64,000 nt of DNA from Geminisphaera colitermitum TAV2 (GTDB lineage: Bacteria > Verrucomicrobiota > Verrucomicrobiia > Opitutales > Opitutaceae): NCBI RefSeq assembly GCF_000171235.2, contig NZ_ABEA03000106.1, positions 1 through 64,000 on the forward strand, given 5' to 3'. A program made the position numbers and the translations under genes. The notes below the pieces were generated by a model. It did not search any database, was not told where the DNA came from, and saw only the letters and a list, made by a program, of their open reading frames with translations. This document shows, in pieces, positions 16,640 through 24,663 of this stretch. Position 1 is the first letter of the stretch, and the number at the start of each line of letters is the position of its first letter.

Positions 16640-18253
16640 ATGAAAACCAAACGGACATTCCTCCGTGGCTCGGTCTCTCGTATCGCAGCCGCATCTGCAA
16701 TTAGCCTGTTCACTTTGTTGGGCACTCTCGCTCACGCCGCTTCTGACCGGGCCAATCCGCCCTCGCAAAACTACCCGTCGATGCCGTCCATTGCCCCCAC
16801 CGGCGTCGCTCCGGCTCAGACCGTGCAATCCGCTCCGGTCCCGGCCGCCGCTCCCAAGGCCGCGGCACCCGCTCCTGCGCCCGCCGTCTCGGCTGCGCCT
16901 TCCTCGAAGTTCACCTCCAACCTCTACACGGTTGAGAAGACGCTTCTCTCCTCCACGCAAGTCGGTGGCGCTTATCAATACCGCCTCCGCGTCACCGCGC
17001 TGGAGAACGTCACCAATGTCACCGCCACCGAGCACCTGCCCGCCGGCCTCGCCCTCGTCGGCACCGAGCCGCAGGCCAAGGTCAACGGACAAAATCTCAA
17101 CTGGTCCTGGCCCTCGCTCAACAAGGGCGACGTCAAGGACCTCCTCGTCACCGTGCGCCCGGAAACCGAAGGCAACTTCGTGACCACGAGCACCGTGTGC
17201 GTCGATCCCGTTGTTGTCCTTCCGTTCTTTGCCGGCTCGCCCCGGCTTGAGATCACCAAGACCGCTGTTGCCACGGCCGAACTCGGCGACGTCGTGCCTT
17301 TCCGCATCGCCGTCCGCAACGCCGGCACCGCCGTCGCTCGCAACGTCGTCATCACCGACACCCTGCCAGATGGCATCACCAGCGACAGCAACCTCAAGCC
17401 CGTCATCGGCGATCTTCAGCCCGGTGAAGTCCGCGAAATCACTGTCGTAGGCAACATCAAGAAGGGCGGTTCGCTCACCAACATCGCCAGCGCCGTTCAC
17501 GACGGCGGCCAGCCCGTGCAGGCCCAGGCCGTCCTCAACGTTGTCGAGTCCAAGCTCGGTCTCTCCAAGACCGGCACCACGCGCTCCTACATCTTCAAGC
17601 ACGCTGCCTATCAGATCGTCGTCAGCAACCCCGGCAACACCACGCTGACCAACGTTGTTGTCACCGACGAACTCCCCTCCGGCACCGAAGTCGTCTCCTC
17701 CGAGCCCGCCGTCACTCCCAGCCGTGGCCGTCTCACCTGGACCCTCCCTGACCTTGCTCCCGGCCAGAGCCGCACCTTCAACGTCGTGCTGACCGCGTCC
17801 AAGCCGGGCGACACCACCAACTCCGTCAGCGCCACCGCCAACTCCCCGACCGGCAAGTCCCTCGCCGCCAAGGCCGACGCCCTCACCGAGTGGGAAGGCG
17901 CTCCCGGCGTGATGACCGAAATCACCGACAACAAGGACCCTGTCCGTGTCGGCGAAAGCACCATCTACACGATTGTCGTCTCCAACCAAGGCTCCTTCAA
18001 GCCCGTCAACGGCCAGTTCAAGGTCACCCTCAGCAAGCAACTGCGCCCCGTCTCCACCAGCGGCGATGCGCAAGGCACCATCGAGGGCCAGGTCGTGACC
18101 TTCCCGGATGTGCTCCTTGATCCTCGCGGCACCACCAAGCTCCGCATCGAGGCCCAGGGTGTCCAGCCCGGCTCCGGCCGCGCCCGCCTTGAGTTCATGA
18201 GCTCCTTCCTCGACGAACCCGTCATCAAGGACGAGTCCACGTTCGTTTACTGA
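16640..18253 (+). CDS. DUF11-repeat envelope protein (OmcB-like)
   Basis: 537 residues from MKTKRTFLRG. Signal peptide (AASAISLFTLLGTLAHAAS), an A/P-rich linker (about 45-90), then DUF11-type immunoglobulin-like repeats: VTATEHLPAGL, NVVITDTLPDGI, NVVVTDELPSGTEV and a last divergent copy near VNGQFKVTLSKQL. Chlamydial OmcB and other surface proteins carry such repeats; unlike OmcB it has almost no cysteine. It is probably an abundant outer-envelope structural protein (inference from codon bias and promoter). It is followed by a porin gene. Confidence 0.85.
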   Translation: MKTKRTFLRGSVSRIAAASAISLFTLLGTLAHAASDRANPPSQNYPSMPSIAPTGVAPAQTVQSAPVPAAAPKAAAPAPAPAVSAAPSSKFTSNLYTVEKTLLSSTQVGGAYQYRLRVTALENVTNVTATEHLPAGLALVGTEPQAKVNGQNLNWSWPSLNKGDVKDLLVTVRPETEGNFVTTSTVCVDPVVVLPFFAGSPRLEITKTAVATAELGDVVPFRIAVRNAGTAVARNVVITDTLPDGITSDSNLKPVIGDLQPGEVREITVVGNIKKGGSLTNIASAVHDGGQPVQAQAVLNVVESKLGLSKTGTTRSYIFKHAAYQIVVSNPGNTTLTNVVVTDELPSGTEVVSSEPAVTPSRGRLTWTLPDLAPGQSRTFNVVLTASKPGDTTNSVSATANSPTGKSLAAKADALTEWEGAPGVMTEITDNKDPVRVGESTIYTIVVSNQGSFKPVNGQFKVTLSKQLRPVSTSGDAQGTIEGQVVTFPDVLLDPRGTTKLRIEAQGVQPGSGRARLEFMSSFLDEPVIKDESTFVY

Positions 18254-18275
18254 TCGACTAGAGATCGTCCGCCGC

Positions 18276-18303
18276 GCAGGGGCGTCGCTTGCGACGCCCC
18301 TGC
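18276..18303. repeat. REP-like hairpin between DUF11 and porin genes
   Basis: Perfect 13-bp arms (GCAGGGGCGTCGC and inverse) around TT. Same unit type as in the BIME at 15121-15196, with compensating T/A to G/C changes that keep the pairing. Confidence 0.85.
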
Positions 18304-18339
18304 AACGCCACCCAACCAACATCCAAACCAACCATCATC

Positions 18340-19125
18340 ATGTTTGCCAAAACCACCACGCTCCTCCTCACCGCGCTCTCCCTTGGCGCCACGGGTCTCG
18401 TCGCCCAGGCAGTTGCCACCACTCCGACCACCGGACTAGTCGGCAACGATAACAAGCTCACCATCGATTACACGGCCGATGTCGGCATCGTCACCAAGCA
18501 CGTCTTCCGCGGCCTCAAGTATTCCAACAAGGCCATCACCGCCGGCGCTTTGGTCCAGTTTCCCGACCAGCACCTTTATGGCGGCCTTTACACCGTGCAA
18601 CCGCTCGACGGCGCCGATAACAGCGAATTCGACGTGTATCTCGGCATCACCGACAAGCTCAACGACTGGCTCAACTACGACTTCGGCCTCACCTACTACT
18701 ACTACCCGAACAAGCTCAGCGACACCATCCAGAGCGCATTCGAGCCTTACTTCGGCCTCACTGCCAACATCCCGCAAGTCAAGGGGCTGGCCGTCTCCGG
18801 TTATCTCTACTTCGACTTCGAGCGCACCGCCTTCACCGCCGAACTGGCCGCCAGCTACACCCGCCACATCGTCGAAAAACTCAGTGGACGCCTCAGCATC
18901 TTCACCGGCTACGTGGACGGCAGCGACTTCACGCCCGAAGCTGCCGGCCCGGATATCAGTGAAAACTACGTTTATTACGGAGCCTCGTTCGATCTTCCCT
19001 ACCGCCTCACCGACAAGCTGACGATCACCTTGGGTGTGCAATACAGCGACACCAGCGGTCTCGAAACGCTCGGCAACGGTGGTTCGCAGTTCTGGGGCAC
19101 CGGACGCGTCACCTATAACTTCTAG
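18340..19125 (+). CDS. TorF-like putative outer-membrane porin
   Basis: 261 residues from MFAKTTTLLLTALSL with a signal peptide ending near LVAQA. Beta-barrel-like alternation follows: KHVFRGLKYSNKAITAGALV, LNDWLNYDFGLTYYYYPN, KLTITLGVQYSDTS and a C-terminal VTYNF ending in aromatic Phe, typical of outer-membrane barrels. It resembles the TIGR02001/TorF family. Codon usage is like that of the preceding DUF11 gene, so both may be abundant envelope proteins. Confidence 0.78.
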   Translation: MFAKTTTLLLTALSLGATGLVAQAVATTPTTGLVGNDNKLTIDYTADVGIVTKHVFRGLKYSNKAITAGALVQFPDQHLYGGLYTVQPLDGADNSEFDVYLGITDKLNDWLNYDFGLTYYYYPNKLSDTIQSAFEPYFGLTANIPQVKGLAVSGYLYFDFERTAFTAELAASYTRHIVEKLSGRLSIFTGYVDGSDFTPEAAGPDISENYVYYGASFDLPYRLTDKLTITLGVQYSDTSGLETLGNGGSQFWGTGRVTYNF

Positions 19126-19160
19126 AGTAAAATCAAGAAATCTGTAGCCATCACCTACCT

Positions 19161-19340
19161 GGTAGGGAGGCCTCTCCGAGGCCTCCGCCGTGCGTAGTGT
19201 GAGAATGCGAAATTCATAGGTAGACGGAGCGTGGTTTCGGAGGCCTCGGACGGAGCGCAGCAGCGCGGAGATGGCATCGCCGGAGGCGATGGCCCGAAGG
19301 GCTGCCCTCGGCAGAGAGAGGGCACAAAGGCCTCCCTACC
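19161..19340. repeat. Composite palindromic element
   Basis: Bounded by GGTAGGGAGGCCT (19161-19173) and its exact inverse (19328-19340). The first 29 bp (19161-19189) are identical, inverted, to 51200-51228. Inner hairpins include GAGGCCTC units and GGCATCGCC/GGCGATGGC. The gap 19126-19453 holds this element, the G16 tract and no gene. Confidence 0.8.
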
Positions 19341-19433
19341 GTTAAGACAACGGGCTACACTCAATCGCGTCACATTCCTTGGTCAGACAGAGCGGTGGTA
19401 TCCGTGCCGCCGCTCTTTTTTGGATTGCCCGAC

Positions 19434-19449
19434 GGGGGGGGGGGGGGGG
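19434..19449. repeat. G16 tract just upstream of membrane-protein gene
   Basis: Sixteen G followed by AGGGATG; the ATG at 19454 begins 4 bp after the tract. One of few tracts that are G-rich on the sense strand, so it could act as or mask a Shine-Dalgarno sequence. Confidence 0.9.
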
Positions 19450-19468
19450 AGGGATGTTTTGCATTAAG

Positions 19469-20627
19469 ATGGCAATTGCAAGCGGCCAGGAAACCGTCGA
19501 TTCTGAAACCGGATCATCACTGCAACTCTCGTCCAAAACATTTCCTCCAAACACCGTGGCCCGACGATACAACCATTCCTCCCGACGCAATTCCAGGAAC
19601 TCGTCCAAAATCCTTCTGCTCATTCTCGTTTTGGTCCTGACTCCAGCCTGGTTCATCTGGCGTTTCTACAATCCTCCTCTGCCTTCCTCTCCCGAACTTG
19701 CCGAGGAGACTCCCTTGGGCGGGCAGGATGCCGTTTCCGTCATTCCCACCGCCCTCATCCCGGACGCACAGGAACCTGCACCGGCAGCCCCGCCGGCATC
19801 CGCGCCACCCGATCAGGTGGCCGAAACCACGCCGATAACCGTCACCCCGCTTGAGCCCGTGGCTCAGGATACGACACTGCCTTCATCTTCTGGTATCCGG
19901 TTTTCAGAGACAACCGCTCCCGACTCCGCCTCCGTGGCCGTGACATCCGCCACCGGCGCCGTTGCGCTCACCGACGTCCCGCCGCCCACCGGCGTCGCCA
20001 CTTTCGACGTTCCTCCGACCATCGAATTTCCTGCACCGGGCAGCACCGTCACCGTGCAGGAAGCGCCTCCGGCTGCCTCAACCGCTGGCGTCGTTTCCCA
20101 CCCGAGCATCCTTCTGCCACCCGTCATTGCCTTCCCTCCACGCGCCTCGGCCTCGTCTTCTCATTCCGCCCCGGTTTCCGATCCTGCCCCAGCGGTGCCC
20201 CCCCCTCCCCCCCCCCCCCCCGCAGGCTCCCATACAGGTGTCGGCGGAGCCCGTAACTGTCGTTGCCGCGCCCGCGCCCGCGCCTGTTGTCGTCGAACCG
20301 CCTCCTGCCATTGTTTCCGTGCCTGCGTCCGAACCTGCACCTGCGCCCGCCATCGCATCCGAGCCGCCAGCCGCGACAGAATCGTCCACCGTCGTTGCCG
20401 CCGCTGCCGCCGCGCAGCCTGCGGTGGCATTGCCCGCGCAAGGCTTCTTTATTGTGCGATCCAAGATTGCGCAGTCATCGGGCCATTACCTGCTCTGCTC
20501 CTATTTTGAGGATGACCATGAGCAGATTTTTCGTGTGTCCCCGACTGTTTACGAAACAGTCGCGGTGGGTCTCTACTACAATGTCCGTAACATAAAAGGG
20601 TGGCAGCCCGTAAAACGGATCGAGTAA
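19469..20627 (+). pseudogene. Membrane-anchored A/P-rich protein, frameshifted at a C15 tract
   Basis: The N-terminal frame (MAIASGQETVD at 19469; ATG 19454 also possible) encodes one membrane helix (ILLLILVLVLTPAWFIW), then a long proline/alanine-rich region. At the C8-T-C15 tract (20198-20221) this frame leaves the good coding sequence and becomes Arg/Cys-rich until 20509. The correct continuation is in the next frame: SAEPVTVVAAPAPAPVVVEP and a conserved-looking C-terminal domain (GFFIVRSKIAQSSGHYLLC, YFEDDHEQIFRVSP, YNVRNIKGWQPVKRIE) ending at 20627. Removing one C (or adding two) restores a single protein of about 385 residues. Either phase variation or an assembly error. Confidence 0.75.
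20198..20221. repeat. C8-T-C15 tract causing frameshift
   Basis: Eight C, one T, fifteen C within the proline-rich region of the membrane protein. A 14-C or 17-C version would put both halves in one frame. Confidence 0.92.
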
Positions 20628-20660
20628 CGCCAAAGGGGGCGCGGACGTTTTATCCCTATC

Positions 20661-21944
20661 CTATCCGCGCACCTGACCGTTGCCGGTGAGCAGGTATTTG
20701 TAGCTGCAGAGTTCGGCGAGTCCCATCGGGCCGCGGGCGTGCAGGCGGTCGGTTGAGATGCCGATCTCGGCGCCAAAACCAAACTCAAAACCGTCGGTGA
20801 AGCGCGTGCTTGCGTTCCAGTAAACCGTGGCGCTGTCCACACCGGCGAGAAAACGCTGCGCGGCCGTCTCGTCCGTGGTGATGATCGCGTCGCTGTGGCC
20901 GGAGCCGTCGCAGTTGATCGTGGCGATGGCGTCCTCCAGCGAATCGACGACGCGCACTGCAATGATCAGGTCGAGAAACTCCGTCGTGTAGTCCGCCGCC
21001 GTGGCGGGCGTGTGGGCGATGCCGGCGGCGGCGAGGATGGCGGCGGCGCGTTCGTCGGCGCGCAGTTGCACGCGGCGCTCCACCAGCGCGGCGGCAAGGC
21101 GGGGCAGGAGCGCGGGCGCGGCGCCGGCATGGACGAGGAGTTGTTCAACGGTGTTGCACACGCCGGGGCGTTGGGTCTTGGCGTTGATGAGCACGGACTC
21201 GGCAATCGCGGGATCGGCGGCGCGGTCGGCGTAGAGGAAGCACACGCCGGTGTAGTGCTTGATGACAGGGATGGTGCTGTTTTGCGCGACGAAGCGGATG
21301 AGGGATTCGCCGCCGCGAGGGATGATGCAGTGAATGAGCGTGTCGAGCTTGAGCAGGGTGTTGAGCGCGGCGCGGTCGGTCGTGGGCACGAGTTGCACGG
21401 CGTCGGCGGGCAGGCCGGCGGCGGCGAGCGCCTGCTGAAGCAGGGCGGCGAAGGCGGTGTTTGTATTGAAAATCTCCTTACCGCCGCGCAGGATGCTCGC
21501 GTTGCCCGATTTGAGGCAGAGAATGGCGCAGTCGATGGTGACGTTGGGACGCGCTTCGTAAATGATGCCGATGACGCCGATGGGCACGCGCACCTTGCGG
21601 ATGCGCAGGCCGTTGGGACGGGTCCAGTCGTCGAGCGTTTCGCCAACGGGATCGGCGAGCGCGGCCACCTGGCGGACGGATTCGGCGAGGTGCGCGATGC
21701 GTTCGGGCGTGAGCGTGAGGCGGTCGATCATGGCCTTGCTCAGGCCGGCGGTCTGGGCGCTGGCGAGATCTTTGGCGTTGGCCGCCAGCAGGTCGGCGGT
21801 GGCGGCGGGGAGGAGATCGGCGAGCTTGAGGAGGGCGGCGTTTTTTTGTTCCGCAGGAGCCGTGGCCAGCACAAGCGAGGCCGCGCGGGCGCGGCGGGCG
21901 AGATCGGTGACGAGTTCGGCAAGATCAGTGGAATCGGTGGACAT
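20661..21944 (-). CDS. proA: Glutamate-5-semialdehyde dehydrogenase (gamma-glutamyl phosphate reductase)
   Basis: Second step of proline biosynthesis: NADPH-dependent reduction of gamma-glutamyl phosphate. 427 residues from MSTDSTDLAEL (21944), the normal length; the open frame runs further up through a repeat element but this is not coding. Motifs: RVPIGVIGIIYEARPNVT, LKSGNASILRGGKE, the NAKTQRPGVCNTVEQLLVH segment with the catalytic Cys, and a C-terminal FTDGFEFGFGAEIGIS. No proB neighbour is seen. Confidence 0.96.
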   Translation of the reverse strand: MSTDSTDLAELVTDLARRARAASLVLATAPAEQKNAALLKLADLLPAATADLLAANAKDLASAQTAGLSKAMIDRLTLTPERIAHLAESVRQVAALADPVGETLDDWTRPNGLRIRKVRVPIGVIGIIYEARPNVTIDCAILCLKSGNASILRGGKEIFNTNTAFAALLQQALAAAGLPADAVQLVPTTDRAALNTLLKLDTLIHCIIPRGGESLIRFVAQNSTIPVIKHYTGVCFLYADRAADPAIAESVLINAKTQRPGVCNTVEQLLVHAGAAPALLPRLAAALVERRVQLRADERAAAILAAAGIAHTPATAADYTTEFLDLIIAVRVVDSLEDAIATINCDGSGHSDAIITTDETAAQRFLAGVDSATVYWNASTRFTDGFEFGFGAEIGISTDRLHARGPMGLAELCSYKYLLTGNGQVRG

Positions 21945-22010
21945 GGCTTTCGCGGATGAAGGGTTCACTGTTTGCCAGTATTGTGCGCCGTGCAACTGGA
22001 CTTTTGCATG

Positions 22011-22123
22011 TGGAGGGCGGGTCTCCTGACCCGCCGGACGTGGCGACGCCACGCCTTCCGAATGGGTGAGGTCCACTGTTGCGAGCTTCATCGTCGTCGG
22101 CAGGTCAGGAAGCCTGCCCTCCA
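22011..22123. repeat. Palindromic element upstream of proA and OYE gene
   Basis: Ends TGGAGGGC (22011-22018) and GCCCTCCA (22116-22123) are inverse. Inside are hairpins GGCGGGTC-TCCT-GACCCGCC (22016-22035), CGTGGCG-A-CGCCACG (22039-22053) and GGCAGG/CCTGCC near the right end. The same outer TGGAGGGCGG unit occurs at 58144. It occupies most of the intergenic region between divergent genes. Confidence 0.75.
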
Positions 22124-22212
22124 AAACTTGTGCATATCTTGCGGTTGTTTGCCCCCGAGTTGCGTGCGAAACGTTGTGGCATCACATTGCCGGTCTCTCA
22201 TCCGCAAACATT

Positions 22213-23271
22213 ATGCCAACGCTCTTTGATCCCGTCACCATCGGCGACCTCCAACTGCCCAATCGCATCATCATGGCACCGCTTACGCGTTGCCGGGCCA
22301 GCGCCGGGCGCGTTCCCAATGCGCTCATGGCCGGGTATTACGTGCAACGCGCTTCCGCCGGTCTCATTCTGAGCGAAGCCACGGCCATCTCGCCGCAAGG
22401 TGTCGGCTACCGTGACACGCCCGGCCTTTGGTCCGCCGAGCAAGTTGAGGGCTGGAAACGTGTAACTGGCGCCATCCACGAAGCGGGCGGACGCATTTTT
22501 GCCCAACTCTGGCACGTGGGACGCATCTCGCATCCGATGTTTCTCAACGGCGCGCTGCCCGTTGCTCCCAGTGCAATCGCGCCCGGCGGACACGTCAGTC
22601 AGGTGCGTCCGATCACGCCCTTTGTCACGCCGCGTGCGTTGGAGACACATGAGATTCCCGGCATCATCGAGGACTACCGCCGCGCCGCCGCCAATGCGCA
22701 GGCCGCCGGTTTCGACGGCGTGGAAATCCACGGAGCCAACGGCTACCTGCCCGACCAGTTTTTGCAGGACGCCACCAATCGTCGCACGGACAGCTATGGC
22801 GGCAGCATCGAAAACCGCGCCCGTTTTCTGCTCGCTGCGACCGACGCCGCGATTTCCGTGTGGGGCGCAAATCGCGTCGGCGTGCATCTCGCGCCGCGTG
22901 GCAACGCGCATTCGATGGGCGACTCCAATCCGCTGGCGACTTTTGGATACGTGGCGCGCGAACTCGGCAAACGCAGGATCGCCTTCATCTGCGCCCGCGA
23001 GGCGCTGGAGGGCAACCCGCCTCGCATCGGTCCGCAATTGAAGCAGGCGTTTGGCGGCATCTACATCGCCAACGAACAATTCACCAAGGCGACAGCCGAA
23101 CAGGTGCTCGCCGCTGGCGAAGCCGATGCGGTGGCGTTTGGAGTTCCTTTCATCGCCAACCCCGACCTGCCCGAACGCCTGCGCCGTAATGCTCCGTTGA
23201 ATACGCCAGTTCAGGAAACATTCTACGCCGAGGGGGCGGCAGGTTATACGGATTACCCGGCGCTGGCTTGA
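22213..23271 (+). CDS. Old Yellow Enzyme family alkene reductase
   Basis: FMN-dependent NADPH oxidoreductase of the NemA/XenB type, 352 residues from MPTLFDPVTIGDLQLPNRI. Family motifs are clear: MAPLTRCRAS, GLILSEATAISPQG, AQLWHVGRISHP with the substrate-binding His, FDGVEIHGANGYLPDQFL, and RTDSYGGSIENRARFLL. It reduces activated alkenes or nitro compounds; physiological substrate unknown. Divergent from proA, convergent with the GH37 gene. Confidence 0.95.
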   Translation: MPTLFDPVTIGDLQLPNRIIMAPLTRCRASAGRVPNALMAGYYVQRASAGLILSEATAISPQGVGYRDTPGLWSAEQVEGWKRVTGAIHEAGGRIFAQLWHVGRISHPMFLNGALPVAPSAIAPGGHVSQVRPITPFVTPRALETHEIPGIIEDYRRAAANAQAAGFDGVEIHGANGYLPDQFLQDATNRRTDSYGGSIENRARFLLAATDAAISVWGANRVGVHLAPRGNAHSMGDSNPLATFGYVARELGKRRIAFICAREALEGNPPRIGPQLKQAFGGIYIANEQFTKATAEQVLAAGEADAVAFGVPFIANPDLPERLRRNAPLNTPVQETFYAEGAAGYTDYPALA

Positions 23272-23307
23272 AGCGCGGTGGCGTTTAGCCTGCGGGGCGA
23301 TGGCAAA

Positions 23308-24663
23308 TCACACCAGCGTCCTGTGTTTTCGCAGAAACGCGAGCGCGTCGATGAACACGCCTGCCGTCCAGCCCATCATCGCGGGAGCCGGATCGCCGGT
23401 GTCCGAAAAATACCCCGCCTCGTTGATCCGGGAGACTGTACCATCCTCGACATTGTATTTTTCCCAGAGATCACCCGTCTCCTCAAAACCCCGACTCACC
23501 ACATTCAGGTATTTTTGTGCAATGCGCACGGCTTGCGTAGTGTAACCGTAGCGGGCCAGTCCACGGTAGGCGATCAATTGGAGGCAGGCCCAGCCGTTTG
23601 GGAAATCCCATTGACGAAGTTTCTGCTTGGAGCCGTTGCATGTTGGCTCCGGCGGCGCACAGGTGGCGAGGCCGTGGGGAAATTCGAGCAGAGGCAGCAT
23701 CCTTTCAACGGTTCGCGCCGCCTGCCTCGGCGTTGCGATACCGGCCCAGAGCGGATGAAATGCCGCCGCCGATACGCTGTCACCACGCCGGTCGTGGCGG
23801 TGATCGTAATCGAAAAAACCGCCGCGTTCGTCGTTCCACAAAAAATCGTGAATCAACTGCCGCCGGTGCATCGCGCGCCCGCGCCAAAATTTCCGGTTCC
23901 CGATGTTATCATTGATTGACAGATACAGCTCGTGAAGATGCAGGAGGCTATTCAGGTCAACAGGACAAAAGTCTTCGCAGCGATGTTCAAAACGCGGGGT
24001 GAAATCCCAGCCCGACTCTGCTTCGGCAAGCGCGTGGGAGAGTTCGGGCAGCAATTCTCGCGGCGGTTGCGTCATGCCGAGTCGCGCCGCCACCACGGGG
24101 TAAAATTCGCAAAGTCCGTCGTCGTCGTCATTGTGACCATATCGTGAGAGTCCGCAGGACGTGGCGCGCCGGGTGGTCCAGAATGCGTGTTCGGTGCGCA
24201 AAGCGGCGACGGCATCCTGCGTCCAGCCGGTGTGTTTGCATTCAGACCATTGTGATTGTTTTTCAGATACGTCAATTGCCTGCACCAGCGCGGCGAGGTA
24301 GGGCGGTTGAGAACGGTTGGTGTAGAAAGTGCGGTTGCCATTGGGCACGAAGCCGTGGCGGGCAATTTGGGCGAAGAAGTTGCGGGCGTTGGACACGGCG
24401 AGGCTGGCATGCCCGGAGTCGAGGAGACCGAGTGACGCAAAATAAGTATCCCAATAATACATTTCCTGAAACGTGCTGTCACGGCAAGGCACGGTGTAGG
24501 GAAACGGGAGACCGAGGAGCGTGCCGCTATCGTCTGGTGTGTGACGCACCGTATTGTTCCAATGTGCGTGAATGAAGGCTTCGACCTCGCGCCATGATGT
24601 GTCATCGATTGCGGAGGCGTCCGTGGCGGGAATGGGTGTCCGTTGCTGGAGGAGCGTGGTCAT
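23308..24663 (-). CDS. GH37 trehalase-like glycosidase
   Basis: 451 residues, (alpha/alpha)6 barrel. Two segments match trehalase signatures: PCRDSTFQEMYYWDTYFASLGLL (read as PCRDSTFQEMYYWD plus TYFASLGLL) and QWDFPNGWACLQ. DSGHASLAVSNARNFFAQI and GFVPNGNRTFYTNRSQPP are also family-like. No signal peptide, so cytoplasmic. The start codon overlaps the end of the beta-mannosidase gene by 4 bp. Because it is coupled with a beta-mannosidase it may act on another alpha-glucoside; classical trehalase activity is not certain. Confidence 0.8.
   Translation of the reverse strand: MTTLLQQRTPIPATDASAIDDTSWREVEAFIHAHWNNTVRHTPDDSGTLLGLPFPYTVPCRDSTFQEMYYWDTYFASLGLLDSGHASLAVSNARNFFAQIARHGFVPNGNRTFYTNRSQPPYLAALVQAIDVSEKQSQWSECKHTGWTQDAVAALRTEHAFWTTRRATSCGLSRYGHNDDDDGLCEFYPVVAARLGMTQPPRELLPELSHALAEAESGWDFTPRFEHRCEDFCPVDLNSLLHLHELYLSINDNIGNRKFWRGRAMHRRQLIHDFLWNDERGGFFDYDHRHDRRGDSVSAAAFHPLWAGIATPRQAARTVERMLPLLEFPHGLATCAPPEPTCNGSKQKLRQWDFPNGWACLQLIAYRGLARYGYTTQAVRIAQKYLNVVSRGFEETGDLWEKYNVEDGTVSRINEAGYFSDTGDPAPAMMGWTAGVFIDALAFLRKHRTLV

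Noticed and set aside
18276-18303. Intrinsic terminator between DUF11 and porin genes
   Set aside because: The stem is strong but no T-run follows, and the same hairpin type occurs inside a coding region, so REP is the better call.
16391-18331. 646-codon minus-strand frame opposite the DUF11 gene
   Set aside because: Gly/Asp-rich mirror of highly C-biased codons; the plus strand carries clear DUF11 repeats, signal peptide and promoter.
21945-22124. N-terminal extension of ProA (60 residues)
   Set aside because: The extension is translated from a palindromic repeat element; the family starts near MSTDSTDLAEL.
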